From positions 1 through 40,608 of the forward strand of contig NZ_CP109443.1 of the NCBI RefSeq assembly GCF_036227205.1: DNA of 40,608 nucleotides, read 5' to 3'. Every line of letters begins with the position of its first letter. Within the stretch, counting starts at the first letter, position 1. Origin of the DNA: Amycolatopsis sp. NBC_01480 (GTDB lineage: Bacteria > Actinomycetota > Actinomycetes > Mycobacteriales > Pseudonocardiaceae). The position numbers were made by a program, and so were the translations under genes. Below the pieces are notes generated by a model. It ran no database searches. It saw nothing but the letters and a program-made list of their open reading frames with translations, and was not told where the DNA came from. Shown here piece after piece: positions 14,907-23,403 of the stretch.

Positions 14907-15865
14907 GCGAAGTCGAAGACCTCACGGCCGAGCACCGCGAGTTCGCGGCCGAGGTCAACGGGCACCTGACGAAGGTCACCGACGACCTTCGGCAGGTGTC
15001 CGGCTGGGCCGGGGAAACCGGCCCGGTGATCGAGTCGCACACCGACGCGCTGGCCGAGCACGCCGAGCAGCTGGAGAAGGACACCGAGCTGCTGGCGGGC
15101 CTGCGCGAAGACATCAACGCCATCCTCAAGGAGTTGCGCCGCAAGGCGAAGTACCAGCCGATCGACTGGCGGGCGCTGACCGCCGAGGAGGCGGAGGTGC
15201 TGTGGGTCGAGCTCGGCGAATGGGTTTCCGCCGAGCTGGTCGACGTCTACAGCGCCAGCCGGGCGCAGCTGCCGGACTGCTGGCCACTGCACCCCGCCGC
15301 GGTGCGGCACCTGTCGTGGCTGTGGACGGCGTACCAGGCCGCCTACGACCAGGCGGCCGGGCCGAACCCGGCCGCCGAGTGGAACGTGCGCTGGCACGGC
15401 GACGGGCTCGCCGAGCTGCAGGCGTCGGTGCTGCGGGACACTTCCACCCGAGGGCTGCGCAAGTGCTCGCTGGGGATGCACTTCGACCAGCCGCTGCCCG
15501 GAGTCCCGGGGGCGCCGCAGCCGGGCGGGCAGGTCCCTCCTCGAGTTCCGGTCGGGCACGCCCCGGGGCAGCAGCAGGGCCCCGGACCGTACGGACCTCC
15601 GCCGATGCCCGGAACGCCGGCGCCCTGGCAACAGCAGGGTCCGCCGCAGTTCGAGCCGCGCCCTGGTACCGCTCCGCTCCCGGTTCCGCCGGGCGGGCAG
15701 CCCTCGGGTCCGAACTACACGCAGGACGACCCGGCGGGGGAATTGGCCCGGCGGGAGTTCTGGTGGCCACAGCTGGTGCGGGCCCGGGAGGTCGACGTCG
15801 CCGCGCGGCGGGAGACCGAACGGCTGGCCAAGGAGGCCGCCGAGCAGGAAGCCGCCAACAACTGA
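14903..15865 (+). CDS. DUF4913-like protein with coiled coil and proline-rich region
   Basis: The 320-residue protein starts with a coiled coil (about 8-80) and continues with a domain (about 86-197) carrying the W...WV...Y...LPDCW..HP pattern followed by a late cysteine, as I recall for DUF4913 of actinobacterial plasmids and phages. A Pro/Gly/Gln-rich disordered stretch (200-280) and a charged helix close it. It overlaps the coupling-protein stop and is followed by a strong terminator, so it ends the transfer operon. A scaffold or adaptor to the coupling protein is a reasonable guess from the coiled coil and coupling. Confidence 0.7.
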   Translation: MSEVEDLTAEHREFAAEVNGHLTKVTDDLRQVSGWAGETGPVIESHTDALAEHAEQLEKDTELLAGLREDINAILKELRRKAKYQPIDWRALTAEEAEVLWVELGEWVSAELVDVYSASRAQLPDCWPLHPAAVRHLSWLWTAYQAAYDQAAGPNPAAEWNVRWHGDGLAELQASVLRDTSTRGLRKCSLGMHFDQPLPGVPGAPQPGGQVPPRVPVGHAPGQQQGPGPYGPPPMPGTPAPWQQQGPPQFEPRPGTAPLPVPPGGQPSGPNYTQDDPAGELARREFWWPQLVRAREVDVAARRETERLAKEAAEQEAANN

Positions 15866-15878
15866 ATCACCGGCCACT

Positions 15879-15920
15879 AAGGCCCCTGAACCGGCGTATC
15901 CGCTGGTCCAGGGGCCTTTT
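15879..15920 (+). terminator. Rho-independent terminator of the coupling-protein operon
   Basis: AAGGCCCCTG (15879-15888) pairs with CAGGGGCCTT (15909-15918) and the stem is followed by T residues to 15920. It lies just past the DUF4913-like gene. Confidence 0.88.
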
Positions 15921-15953
15921 CCGTATCCGGGCCGGGGCGGGGACGTCGGCGGG

Positions 15954-16310
15954 GTGAAGTGGCACCGGCGGGCCCTGGTCCCGCCCGGACCAGACCCACG
16001 GCGCCGCCGGGTTCTCCATGATCACCCTGCAGCCGGGTATGGTCCTTTGCACTGGTACGGCTGGTCGGCCGATACCGCCGAGCGCGGGTTCAAGACGCTG
16101 CGGGACCTCGGCTTGCTGCAGGTGTTCATGCGGTCCAAGAAGGCACCGCTGAGCCCCACTGGCTTGACCGAGGTCAACCAGTACTACCTCCTCGGCCCGT
16201 TCGCGCAAGCACGCACGGCGCCGACCACCGAAGACTTCATGGCGCAGGCCTTGGCGACATTCGACGCGCCGGCGCCCGCCGATCCGAGCAGAGAGAAGAC
16301 CACCGCATGA
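15954..16310 (+). CDS. Winged-helix-like protein, possibly a truncated remnant (118 aa)
   Basis: A GTG-initiated frame encodes 118 residues. The middle (about 32-57, HWYGWSADTAERGFKTLRDL then GLLQV) and the following KKAPLSPTGLTEVNQYYLLG read like the recognition helix and wing of a winged-helix domain. The first 30 residues are Arg/Pro-rich and unlike a normal domain start, so the gene may be the 3' remnant of a longer one, or the start may be wrong. It overlaps the DUF3800 gene (ATGA). It begins only about 35 bases after a terminator, so it needs its own promoter, which I do not see. Confidence 0.6.
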   Translation: MKWHRRALVPPGPDPRRRRVLHDHPAAGYGPLHWYGWSADTAERGFKTLRDLGLLQVFMRSKKAPLSPTGLTEVNQYYLLGPFAQARTAPTTEDFMAQALATFDAPAPADPSREKTTA

Positions 16311-17050
16311 GCACCCCGCCCCCCGGCGGATCCGCCGGCACCCCGCCCGCGGCGCTGCCGCCCGCTGCCCCCGTGCGGCTGTTCTACATCGACGACTCCG
16401 GCGCGGAAGACACCGGATGGGCGGTGTTCGCCTGGATCGAGTGCACGTTCCCCAACTGGTCGAACGGCCTTCGGGCGTGGCTGGACCTGCGGAAATCGCT
16501 GTACGCGCAGTACCAGATCCCGCCATCCGCCGAGCTGCACGCGACCCAGTTCATCAACGGACGCGGGAACCCCTCGCAGAACCCCGGGGTGAACATGTCC
16601 AAGCGAGCGCGCCAGGCGGTCGCCGAGCAGGCGCTGGCGACGATCTGCGCGTCCGCCGAGCTGCACGTCGGCGCGGTCTACCGCCAGACACCGGCTCGCA
16701 GGAAGGCGTACGCAACCGAGCGGGACGCCACCTACGTGGGCCTGGTCGACCACCTCGACACCCGGCTCGGCGCGGCGGGGGAGAACGGAATGATCATCAT
16801 GGACGGCAACGGCACCGCGTCGGGCGCCTACTACGCCGCGCACCGCGGGCTCAAGCTGAGCTCGCGCAACCTGATCGAGGACCCGCTGTTCGTCCCGGCG
16901 CACCGCTCGGCCTGGGTCCAGATGGCGGACTTCGTGGCCTGGACGACGTACCAGGGCCTGCAGCGGCACCCGGGCAAGCGGTTCACCTGGGACTGGTACG
17001 ACCGGTACCTGCGGGCCTGCGACGTCAACGGCGGCCCGGTGGAGGTCTGA
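16307..17050 (+). CDS. DUF3800 family protein
   Basis: This 247-residue protein carries the DUF3800 signature: FYIDDSG (26-32) near the N-terminus, acidic residues in the middle (MIIMDGNGT) and WVQMADFVAWTTYQGLQ near the C-terminus. The family is predicted to have an RNase H-like fold with conserved acidic residues, and is frequent on mobile elements and near defence genes; its biochemical role is not settled. Here it is translationally coupled to the winged-helix-like gene, a two-gene unit inserted between the coupling protein and the relaxase. One copy of GGACCTGCGGAAA falls in its codons (16483-16495). Confidence 0.85.
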   Translation: MSTPPPGGSAGTPPAALPPAAPVRLFYIDDSGAEDTGWAVFAWIECTFPNWSNGLRAWLDLRKSLYAQYQIPPSAELHATQFINGRGNPSQNPGVNMSKRARQAVAEQALATICASAELHVGAVYRQTPARRKAYATERDATYVGLVDHLDTRLGAAGENGMIIMDGNGTASGAYYAAHRGLKLSSRNLIEDPLFVPAHRSAWVQMADFVAWTTYQGLQRHPGKRFTWDWYDRYLRACDVNGGPVEV

Positions 17051-17071
17051 AAGACCCCCGAAATAAAGCTA

Positions 17072-17102
17072 GACCTGCCAATCCACATGTGTGGGGCAGG
17101 TC
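17072..17102. other. Strong two-part hairpin after DUF3800 gene
   Basis: GACCTGCC (17072-17079) pairs with GGCAGGTC (17095-17102) and an inner CCACA-TG-TGTGG stem extends it. No T tract follows, so it may be a weak terminator or an mRNA 3' stabilising structure. The gap 17103-17289 holds no gene; short direct repeats (ACTGCACA, near 17125) are the only other feature. Confidence 0.6.
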
Positions 17103-17289
17103 CGCAAGAAGACTTTAGCACGTCACTGCACATGACTGCACACGGATGTACTCCACGGCACAGCGACGCGAAACTGCCGTCTCAGCGGGAGGTATCGACC
17201 GTTCACTCCGGCGCTACGGCTCGGCTGGTGCCGCGCGCTGGACGTCCGCCGTATCCTGAAGGGCAAGCCAGCGGCGAAAGGGCGCGGCC

Positions 17290-17769
17290 ATGCCGGTCAG
17301 CTTCAGCGAGCACAGCGTCGATCCGGACGACCCGGACGGCGCTTTTCGTCGTCTCGCCAGCCCGGACTCGATCGCGGCCGCCGGCGCCCTGCAGGACCCG
17401 TCTCCGTGGGTCGAGCCGGACTACAGCACCGTGGCGAAAGAGCACGAAATCGCAGGTCCGGGCCCTCATCGGAACTGGCCGGGCCCACCCCTGGTGATGC
17501 CCGCCGGCCTCCTGCCGGACGGCCTGCCCTACAGCGGCGACGATATGGACAACGCCCGCCGGATCGAAGGCACGGTCTCGCGCAACGAAGTCGAAGCGGA
17601 CGCCTGCGTGCGCGCCTTTGAACGTCAGCAGCGGCTTCTGCGGCGCGAGGCGGGCATCGAACGCGGTTACCGTGACGCGACTGGTCGGCACGACCCACCT
17701 GCGGCTTACGAGGCGATCGTCGAGCTGCACCGGCGGGAGCGCGAACAGCGCCGCCGGCGCGCCAGCTGA
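17290..17769 (+). CDS. Hypothetical protein (159 aa)
   Basis: An ATG with AAAGGG about 9 bases upstream opens a 159-residue frame starting MPVSFSEHSVDPDDPDGAFR. The first 85 residues are Pro/Gly/Asp-rich and probably disordered; the last 70 form a charged helix rich in Arg and Glu. No family or catalytic motif is recognised. It converges on the TraA relaxase, with a bidirectional terminator in between. An antisense frame over the same region has no comparable ribosome site. Confidence 0.55.
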   Translation: MPVSFSEHSVDPDDPDGAFRRLASPDSIAAAGALQDPSPWVEPDYSTVAKEHEIAGPGPHRNWPGPPLVMPAGLLPDGLPYSGDDMDNARRIEGTVSRNEVEADACVRAFERQQRLLRREAGIERGYRDATGRHDPPAAYEAIVELHRREREQRRRRAS

Positions 17770-17796
17770 CCCGCTGCTCGGACCTTCTTCACCAGC

Positions 17797-17834
17797 CCTC
17801 TGACCGGCCGGACCTGCGCCGGACCGGTCAGAGG
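17797..17834. terminator. Bidirectional terminator at the traA 3' end
   Basis: CCTCTGACCGG (17797-17807) and CCGGTCAGAGG (17824-17834) are perfect 11-bp arms. The hairpin overlaps the traA stop codon and separates two convergent genes. T tracts are short on both sides. Confidence 0.65.
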
Positions 17835-20800
17835 TGCATCTCGCGCTCGGCGTTCCGGGACTGCTCGCGGGCCTGCTGAGCGGCCAGGTCGCGCAGCCGC
17901 TGCTGCTGGTTCTCCTGCTGGGCCTCGCGGTCGACGCGCTCGCGGTCGGCCCGGCGGCGCTCCTGCTCGGCGGCCTCGTCGCGGTCGGTGTCCCACCCGC
18001 TGCGCAGGTCCCGCCCGGCGATCGTCTCGTCCGAGAGCTTCGCGACGGTCTCGGCGTTCTTGATGGTCAGGTCCACGTCGTCGCGGACCTTGCCCAGCGC
18101 CACCCGGTCGGAGGCCTCGGCCTCGATCGGGAACAGCTGCTCCTGGGCCGGGTCGACCTCGACCGGCGCGGGGAACCGCTCCTCGTCGACCTCGGCCATC
18201 TCGTCGAGCCGGTACCGGGTGCCGTAGTCGCCCCGCTCGTCCTCGCGGTCCGCTTCGGCGGGCTTGCTGGCCTTCTCGGCGTCCTCGCGCTGCTGGTCCA
18301 GCTCGTCCCACGTGACGTCCTCGACGACGTCGGCGTCCTCGATGTCGGCCTCGGCCTGCACCTGGCGCTCGTCGGCGGACTCGGGCTCGGCGGGCAGCAG
18401 CTCGCCGTCGAGCGCGTCGTCGACCGCCAGCTCCGTCCCCGCGACCGGCGCGTCGGCGTCGACGGCCGGGTCCGTGCTGACCTCGGTCTCGAACAGCGTC
18501 GGCTCGTCGGCCTCGACGTCCGGACCTGCCGCCGTGTCCTGCTCGGCCTCGACGGCCTCGGGCTCGACCACCTCGGCGTCGACGACCTCGACCTGCGGCT
18601 CGACGACGGGGCGGTCCTCATCCATCGGCAGCAGTTCGCCCTCGACGGCCGAAGCGTCGTACTCGGCGGCCGCGACGCGGGCGTAGTCGGTGTTCGCGCG
18701 GCCGCGCTCGCCGAGCAGGGCCATCTGCTCGGCCTCGTCGGGCTGCTCGACCTGCAGCTCGCCCCGCCGGTCCAGCTCTTCGGTCGCGATGGCGGCCTTG
18801 TCGGCCACCTCGGTGGTGTGGGCGGCCCACCGTTCGCGGGCCTCCTCCAGGCGCTCGTACCGCTCGGCCGCGGCGGCGTGCCGCTCGCGCAGCCGGTCGG
18901 CGCGCTCGGCGCGGTCGACCAGCTGCTGCAGCTCCGGCGTGATCTCGCCCTCGGTCACCGCGGCCTCGGCCTCGACCTGGGCCCAGCGGGTCACCGACTC
19001 GCGCCGGTACTCCTCGGCCAGGATCTCGGCCTGCTCCAGCTCGCGGGCGACGTAGACCGGCGCCCACTCCTGCTCGCGCTCCCAGCGGTCGACCTGCGCG
19101 CGCAGCTCGTCGACCGAGAGTGTCTGGTGGTCGGCCTGCTGCTCCGGCCGTCCCAGCGCCTCCCACGCCCGGTGCCACGTGATGTGCTGAACCGGGTCCT
19201 GCTCGCGCGACGGCGCCGAGCCGATGGTCATCTGGTCGTCGTCGATCCCGTACATCTCGCGGTACGTGCCCACGGCGGCGACGCGCGCGGCCCAGTCCTG
19301 GCGGGCGGCCATGTCGGTCTCGTCGGGCAGTGGGCCGAGCTCCATCAGTGCCCAGTCCGGCGGCGCGAGCACGGCGGCGCGGGCCATCATCTCGGTCCGC
19401 TCGTCCATCTTGCGGCCGAGCTCCTGGGCGTACTCGCTGACGGTGCCCGCGGCCGACTGCAGGCGGCGCGTCCACCGGCCCGGGACCGGCCGGTCGCCGG
19501 CGGCCGCCACGATCTTCTCGATCCGCGAGCGGAGCGTGGCGCTCATCGACGTGGCGTTGTCCAGCGAGCGCTCGTCGGCGGCCAGCGCGGCGGTCAGGAC
19601 GCGCTCGACGTCGAACCCGCGCAGTTCGGCGTTCTGCAGCGACGTCATCAGCCGCTCGTGGCCCTCTTCCTTGCTGATCCAGTCCAGCCGGTCCGGGCCG
19701 AGCCCGGCGAGCAGGACGTCGTTGTGGTGGTCGGCCATCGCGTCGCGCGCGGCCAGCGTCCACACCGCGCCGATCTCCTGCAGCGAGTCGGCCGACTCCA
19801 GCGCCGCGCGGTAGGTCTCGGTGGCCGAAACCTGCGCGCCGTCGTTGCCCAGAACCTCGCGCAGCACGTCGGTCGCGGCGACGCTGTAGGTCTCCGGGTC
19901 GTGCTGGTCGGCGTCGGACTCGGTAACCGCGTAGAAGTAGTTCGCGTCCCGGCCTCGGGTGCCCTCGACGTAGGCCGAGTTGCGGGACATGCCGCGCTCG
20001 ACCAGCGAGTGCGAGGTGTCGGTGGTGCGGCCCTGCACCGAGTGCACAGTGCCCGCGTATGCGAGGGTCGCGTGGTCCTCGACGTAGTCGGGCAGCAGCC
20101 AGACCTTCGAGCCGTCGCGGTGGCGCTCGACCTCCAGGCGGCCGCGCTCGTCGACCCCGAGCACGGTCATGAGCTCGCGGTTAACGACCATCCGCCCGTT
20201 TTCGCTGACCGGGTTGTGGTCGTTGAGTCGAGTCTGGATGACGTCGCCGACACCGCACGCGTTGTCATCGCTAAGCCGCGCGATCTCTTCGCCGCTGACC
20301 TTCCCGAGGGCGACCAGCTCATCCCGAACGCGCCGGGAAAGCTCGGCGGCGTCCTCGTTCGACTTGACGACCAGGACGGACTCGCGGCCTTCGAGGACGT
20401 CGGCCATGTAGCCGCGCACCGCGGCCTCGCCCATCTCGACCTTCGAGCCGCCACGCAGTCGACCGTGCTGCTCGTAGGCGGTCAGCGCCTCGGCGTCGCC
20501 GACGCGGAACTTCAGGCTGGCGTCCTGCTCCCACTGGTTACGGAAGCGCCAGACCTGCGCGAGCTCGAACGGGGTCGCGTCGCGGGTCATCAGGTCGAGC
20601 AGGCCGCCGGTGCCCACGGCGGCGAGCTGGTGGTGGTCCCCGGTGTACAGCAACTTGCCGTCCGCCTGGCGGACCAGGCGCGCGATCTTCGCCAGCTTGT
20701 CGGTGTCGGCCATCCCGGCCTCGTCGACCACGATCATGGTCCCGCGCGCCAGTGCCTCCTTCGGTGCGCTGCCGTCCTCGGGCATGTACTTCGCCAGGAA

Positions 20801-22660
20801 CATGGCCGTGTTCAGCGCCTCCAGGCCCTCGCCTTCGAGCACGTCGGTAGCGCGCTGGCTCGTCGCCAGGCCCATCACCGGCGCGCCGAACTGCTCGCGC
20901 CACAGCCGGTCCAGCTGGCCCACGGTCGTGGACTTGCCGGTCCCGGCCGGGCCGATCAACGTGTCGGCGGCCTTGCCGCTGGTGAGGATGCCGACGACGG
21001 CGTTCAGCTGGTCCGGCGACAGTCCGGCGGCCTGCAGGTCGGCCCGCACCGCGGCGACCCGCTCGGCGACCAGCTGCGGACCGGCGACCGTGTGCGCCTC
21101 GGCGACCAGCGCCTTCTCGGCCGAGATCTGGTCACGCGTGGCGTAGCGCAGCGACGACGCGGCCCGGTAGATCGGCTGGCCCTCAGCGACGCCACCCTCG
21201 CGCAGCGCGTCGGGGACGCGCACCCGGTCGCGACCGCTGAGCGCGAGGACGTCGGCCGGGCCCTCCGGCGACACCGCGCGGGCCACCAGGCGGTTGATCT
21301 CCTCGGGCGCGGCCTGGCCCCACGAGACCTCGCCGATCAGCTTGTTCAACTCCAACGCCAAGGCCGTCTCGTCCCACGTGGCGTGCATGCCCTGCGTCCG
21401 GTTCACGGCCTCGACGATCAGCTCGTCCTCGGTCGCGAACTTCGGCTGACCGGCGGGCAGGCCGTCCTTCGCGATCTTCTCGGCAGCGGCGGCGACGTTG
21501 GCGACCTGGTCCTTCAGCACGTCCTCGCCCTGGCGACGGGCGTAGCGCTCGGCCAGCGCCGCAGGCGACTCGACGCTCTTCGCCTTGCGGGTGTTGGCCC
21601 ACGCCTCGCGCCGCATCGCGGCCATCGCCTGACGACCCGGCTCGTGGCCGTGCTCGGTGCGGTAGTCCTCGACCAGGGTCTCGAGTCGCTTGTCGATCGC
21701 GGCCCGCCGGCCGGACGACTCGTCGCACAGAACGCGGTCGACGCCGACGATCTCGCGGGTCTTGCCGTCCGCGCGCCACGCGAACCGAGCACCGGTCGCC
21801 TCGGTGACCAGCTCCTCCACGCGGCGCTCGTACACGACGTCCGCCGCGCCCTTGAGCGGCTTGAACTGCTGGCCGTCGACCGCGTAGATCCGGCCGTCCT
21901 CGGTCATCGTGCGGTTCAGGATCGCGGCGTGCGTGTGGATGTGCGGGTCGCCCTCACGGCTGGAGGAGTGCTCCCACAGCGTCATGACCAGACCCTTGAC
22001 CTTGGCGTACTCGCCGACCGTCGCGCGGGTTCCATCCTCGCGCGTGACCGTGGTGTGGCGGCCGACGCGGGTCGTCGTCACCCCGCTCTGGATGAAGTCG
22101 AGCGCTTCGCGGACCGCGCGGTTGTGTGCCTCGGTGACCTTCGCTGCGAGCTCGTGCTGGCCGTTAGCCTCCAGCGCCGCGCGGTACACGCTGACGCTCT
22201 TCACCGGCGAGAAAGTCAGGTCGTAGTAGCTCACGGCCTGCCGCTTGGTCGCCCTCACCTCCCGGCGGATCTGCTCCTGCCGCTCCTCGCCCGCGTTCGG
22301 CTCGGCGGCGAGCGCGGCGGCCAGCCGGTCGGCCTGGCTCGCGTAGGTCCGCGGCCTGCGGCCGAGCGGGACCGCGTTGCCCTCGGCGTCGGTCTTGTCG
22401 AAGTGCTCCAGGCGCCCGTACACGGCGCGCATCTGCTCCGCCGTAACTTGTTGGCCATCGGCCAACCCGAGCATTTCCAGGCCGTTACCAGCCCAAACGC
22501 CGTCCGGCTCGCCGAGCTCGGCACCCTTGAGCATGTACTCCGCACCGTGGCTCGACGCGTCCCGTGAATGCGCAGCGTGATCGTGCTCCGCGCAGCCGGC
22601 GGCCCGCAGCAGGTATTCGGCACCTGCCATCCCGGCCGAGATCGCGGTCATGCGGAGCAT
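17828..22660 (-). CDS. traA: TraA-type MobF conjugative relaxase-helicase
   Basis: This 1610-residue protein is a MobF relaxase fused to an SF1 helicase. The TrwC-like N-terminus has candidate nicking tyrosines in AEYLLRAAG (Y16) and AEYMLKGAE (Y42), the SYYDLTFSPVKS motif (144-155) and the metal-binding triad HIHTH (240-244). The helicase shows Walker A GPAGTGKS (570-577), Walker B VVDEAGM (644-650), TGDHHQL (673-679) and a late VHSVQGRTTD motif. A long acidic, coiled-coil C-terminus follows. It nicks oriT, stays bound to the 5' end and unwinds the transferred strand, handing it to the coupling protein. The candidate oriT lies 0.45-0.55 kb upstream. ATG 22660 lacks a strong ribosome site, but the sequence after it matches the usual family start (MLRMTAISAG). 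Confidence 0.95.
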   Translation of the reverse strand: MLRMTAISAGMAGAEYLLRAAGCAEHDHAAHSRDASSHGAEYMLKGAELGEPDGVWAGNGLEMLGLADGQQVTAEQMRAVYGRLEHFDKTDAEGNAVPLGRRPRTYASQADRLAAALAAEPNAGEERQEQIRREVRATKRQAVSYYDLTFSPVKSVSVYRAALEANGQHELAAKVTEAHNRAVREALDFIQSGVTTTRVGRHTTVTREDGTRATVGEYAKVKGLVMTLWEHSSSREGDPHIHTHAAILNRTMTEDGRIYAVDGQQFKPLKGAADVVYERRVEELVTEATGARFAWRADGKTREIVGVDRVLCDESSGRRAAIDKRLETLVEDYRTEHGHEPGRQAMAAMRREAWANTRKAKSVESPAALAERYARRQGEDVLKDQVANVAAAAEKIAKDGLPAGQPKFATEDELIVEAVNRTQGMHATWDETALALELNKLIGEVSWGQAAPEEINRLVARAVSPEGPADVLALSGRDRVRVPDALREGGVAEGQPIYRAASSLRYATRDQISAEKALVAEAHTVAGPQLVAERVAAVRADLQAAGLSPDQLNAVVGILTSGKAADTLIGPAGTGKSTTVGQLDRLWREQFGAPVMGLATSQRATDVLEGEGLEALNTAMFLAKYMPEDGSAPKEALARGTMIVVDEAGMADTDKLAKIARLVRQADGKLLYTGDHHQLAAVGTGGLLDLMTRDATPFELAQVWRFRNQWEQDASLKFRVGDAEALTAYEQHGRLRGGSKVEMGEAAVRGYMADVLEGRESVLVVKSNEDAAELSRRVRDELVALGKVSGEEIARLSDDNACGVGDVIQTRLNDHNPVSENGRMVVNRELMTVLGVDERGRLEVERHRDGSKVWLLPDYVEDHATLAYAGTVHSVQGRTTDTSHSLVERGMSRNSAYVEGTRGRDANYFYAVTESDADQHDPETYSVAATDVLREVLGNDGAQVSATETYRAALESADSLQEIGAVWTLAARDAMADHHNDVLLAGLGPDRLDWISKEEGHERLMTSLQNAELRGFDVERVLTAALAADERSLDNATSMSATLRSRIEKIVAAAGDRPVPGRWTRRLQSAAGTVSEYAQELGRKMDERTEMMARAAVLAPPDWALMELGPLPDETDMAARQDWAARVAAVGTYREMYGIDDDQMTIGSAPSREQDPVQHITWHRAWEALGRPEQQADHQTLSVDELRAQVDRWEREQEWAPVYVARELEQAEILAEEYRRESVTRWAQVEAEAAVTEGEITPELQQLVDRAERADRLRERHAAAAERYERLEEARERWAAHTTEVADKAAIATEELDRRGELQVEQPDEAEQMALLGERGRANTDYARVAAAEYDASAVEGELLPMDEDRPVVEPQVEVVDAEVVEPEAVEAEQDTAAGPDVEADEPTLFETEVSTDPAVDADAPVAGTELAVDDALDGELLPAEPESADERQVQAEADIEDADVVEDVTWDELDQQREDAEKASKPAEADREDERGDYGTRYRLDEMAEVDEERFPAPVEVDPAQEQLFPIEAEASDRVALGKVRDDVDLTIKNAETVAKLSDETIAGRDLRSGWDTDRDEAAEQERRRADRERVDREAQQENQQQRLRDLAAQQAREQSRNAEREMHL

Positions 22661-23105
22661 GAAGCGATCTTACCAGGCGCATCGCTGATGCATTGGCACA
22701 CGATCTTGAATCCTTTTATCTCTTGGGTGAGCAGATGACAACCGGAACGGCAATCGAGAACTAGCAGGGCACAAAACAGGCGGACACACAGGTGAGGGAC
22801 AGAAAGTGGACATAAACACACAGGGTGACAGCAGGGCAGGGCGGAAGGCACCCCGGTTGGCCCGCACCTCCGGCCCGGACGCGCCCCGCGCGGCTGGGCC
22901 GGGCCTCCCCCCGAGCCGCCGCCTGCTGCTCCCCAACCCAGACACGGCATCCGCAATGCAGCGGCCCGCGCCAGCTCGCCCCGCCCCCAGTCGCGTGCCT
23001 CGACCGCGAGCAGAGCCCCCGCTTGACCGGAGGGCGGCAACGGTCCCGGGTCGGTTCTTCCCTCCCCCGCCCCCGGCCAGCTTCGGCGGCCGTCCGGCCC
23101 GAGGA
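22661..23105. other. traA leader with direct repeats
   Basis: No gene is supported here. The part next to traA (22680-22850) is relatively AT-rich and contains two related direct repeats, ACACACAGGTGAGGGACAG (22784-22802) and ACACACAGGGTGACAG (22816-22831), possible binding sites for a transfer regulator or relaxosome protein. The remainder to 23105 is GC-rich without clear structure. Confidence 0.5.
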
Positions 23106-23214
23106 CTGAACCAAGGGTTCAGCGAAAAAGGGCACCTTTTGCCATATCTTGCTCTACCGGCCCAGCGGCTGAGCGCGGCCAGAGAGTAACTCTCTGGCAT
23201 ATCTTGCTCTACCG
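23106..23214. other. Candidate origin of transfer (oriT)
   Basis: Three perfect hairpins, each with a 3-base loop, lie in 92 bases: CTGAACC-AAG-GGTTCAG (23106-23122), AAAAGG-GCA-CCTTTT (23126-23140) and CCAGAGAG-TAA-CTCTCTGG (23179-23197). The second and third are each followed, within two bases, by an identical 17-mer, CATATCTTGCTCTACCG (23143-23159 and 23198-23214). In MobF systems the relaxase recognises an inverted repeat just 5' of nic, so the 17-mer is the best nic-site candidate. The site lies between traA and a coiled-coil HTH gene. 23215-23403 holds no other supported feature. Confidence 0.75.
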
Positions 23215-23403
23215 CTTCCGCCCCGCCGGCCCTCCTGCTCGGCGCCCTTCGCTGACCGATCTCCGGCCGAAAATCGTGCACCAAAGCCAGACACAAGGTG
23301 GCCGTCGTCTCGCGGCCAGTGACGCTCGTCCCCGGCCGCTCACACGCGGCCCTGGAACGCGAAAAAGGGCCGACCGCAGCCGACCCTCGCTCGCACCGGG
23401 AGG

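Noticed and set aside
17203..17730. 175-codon minus-strand frame opposite the 159-aa gene
   Set aside because: It has no ribosome site, and would continue transcription from traA through a bidirectional terminator.
17834..22567. 1577-codon plus-strand frame opposite traA
   Set aside because: It is the mirror of the traA codon pattern in GC-rich DNA; its translation is low-complexity Leu/Val/Arg/Gly with no domain.
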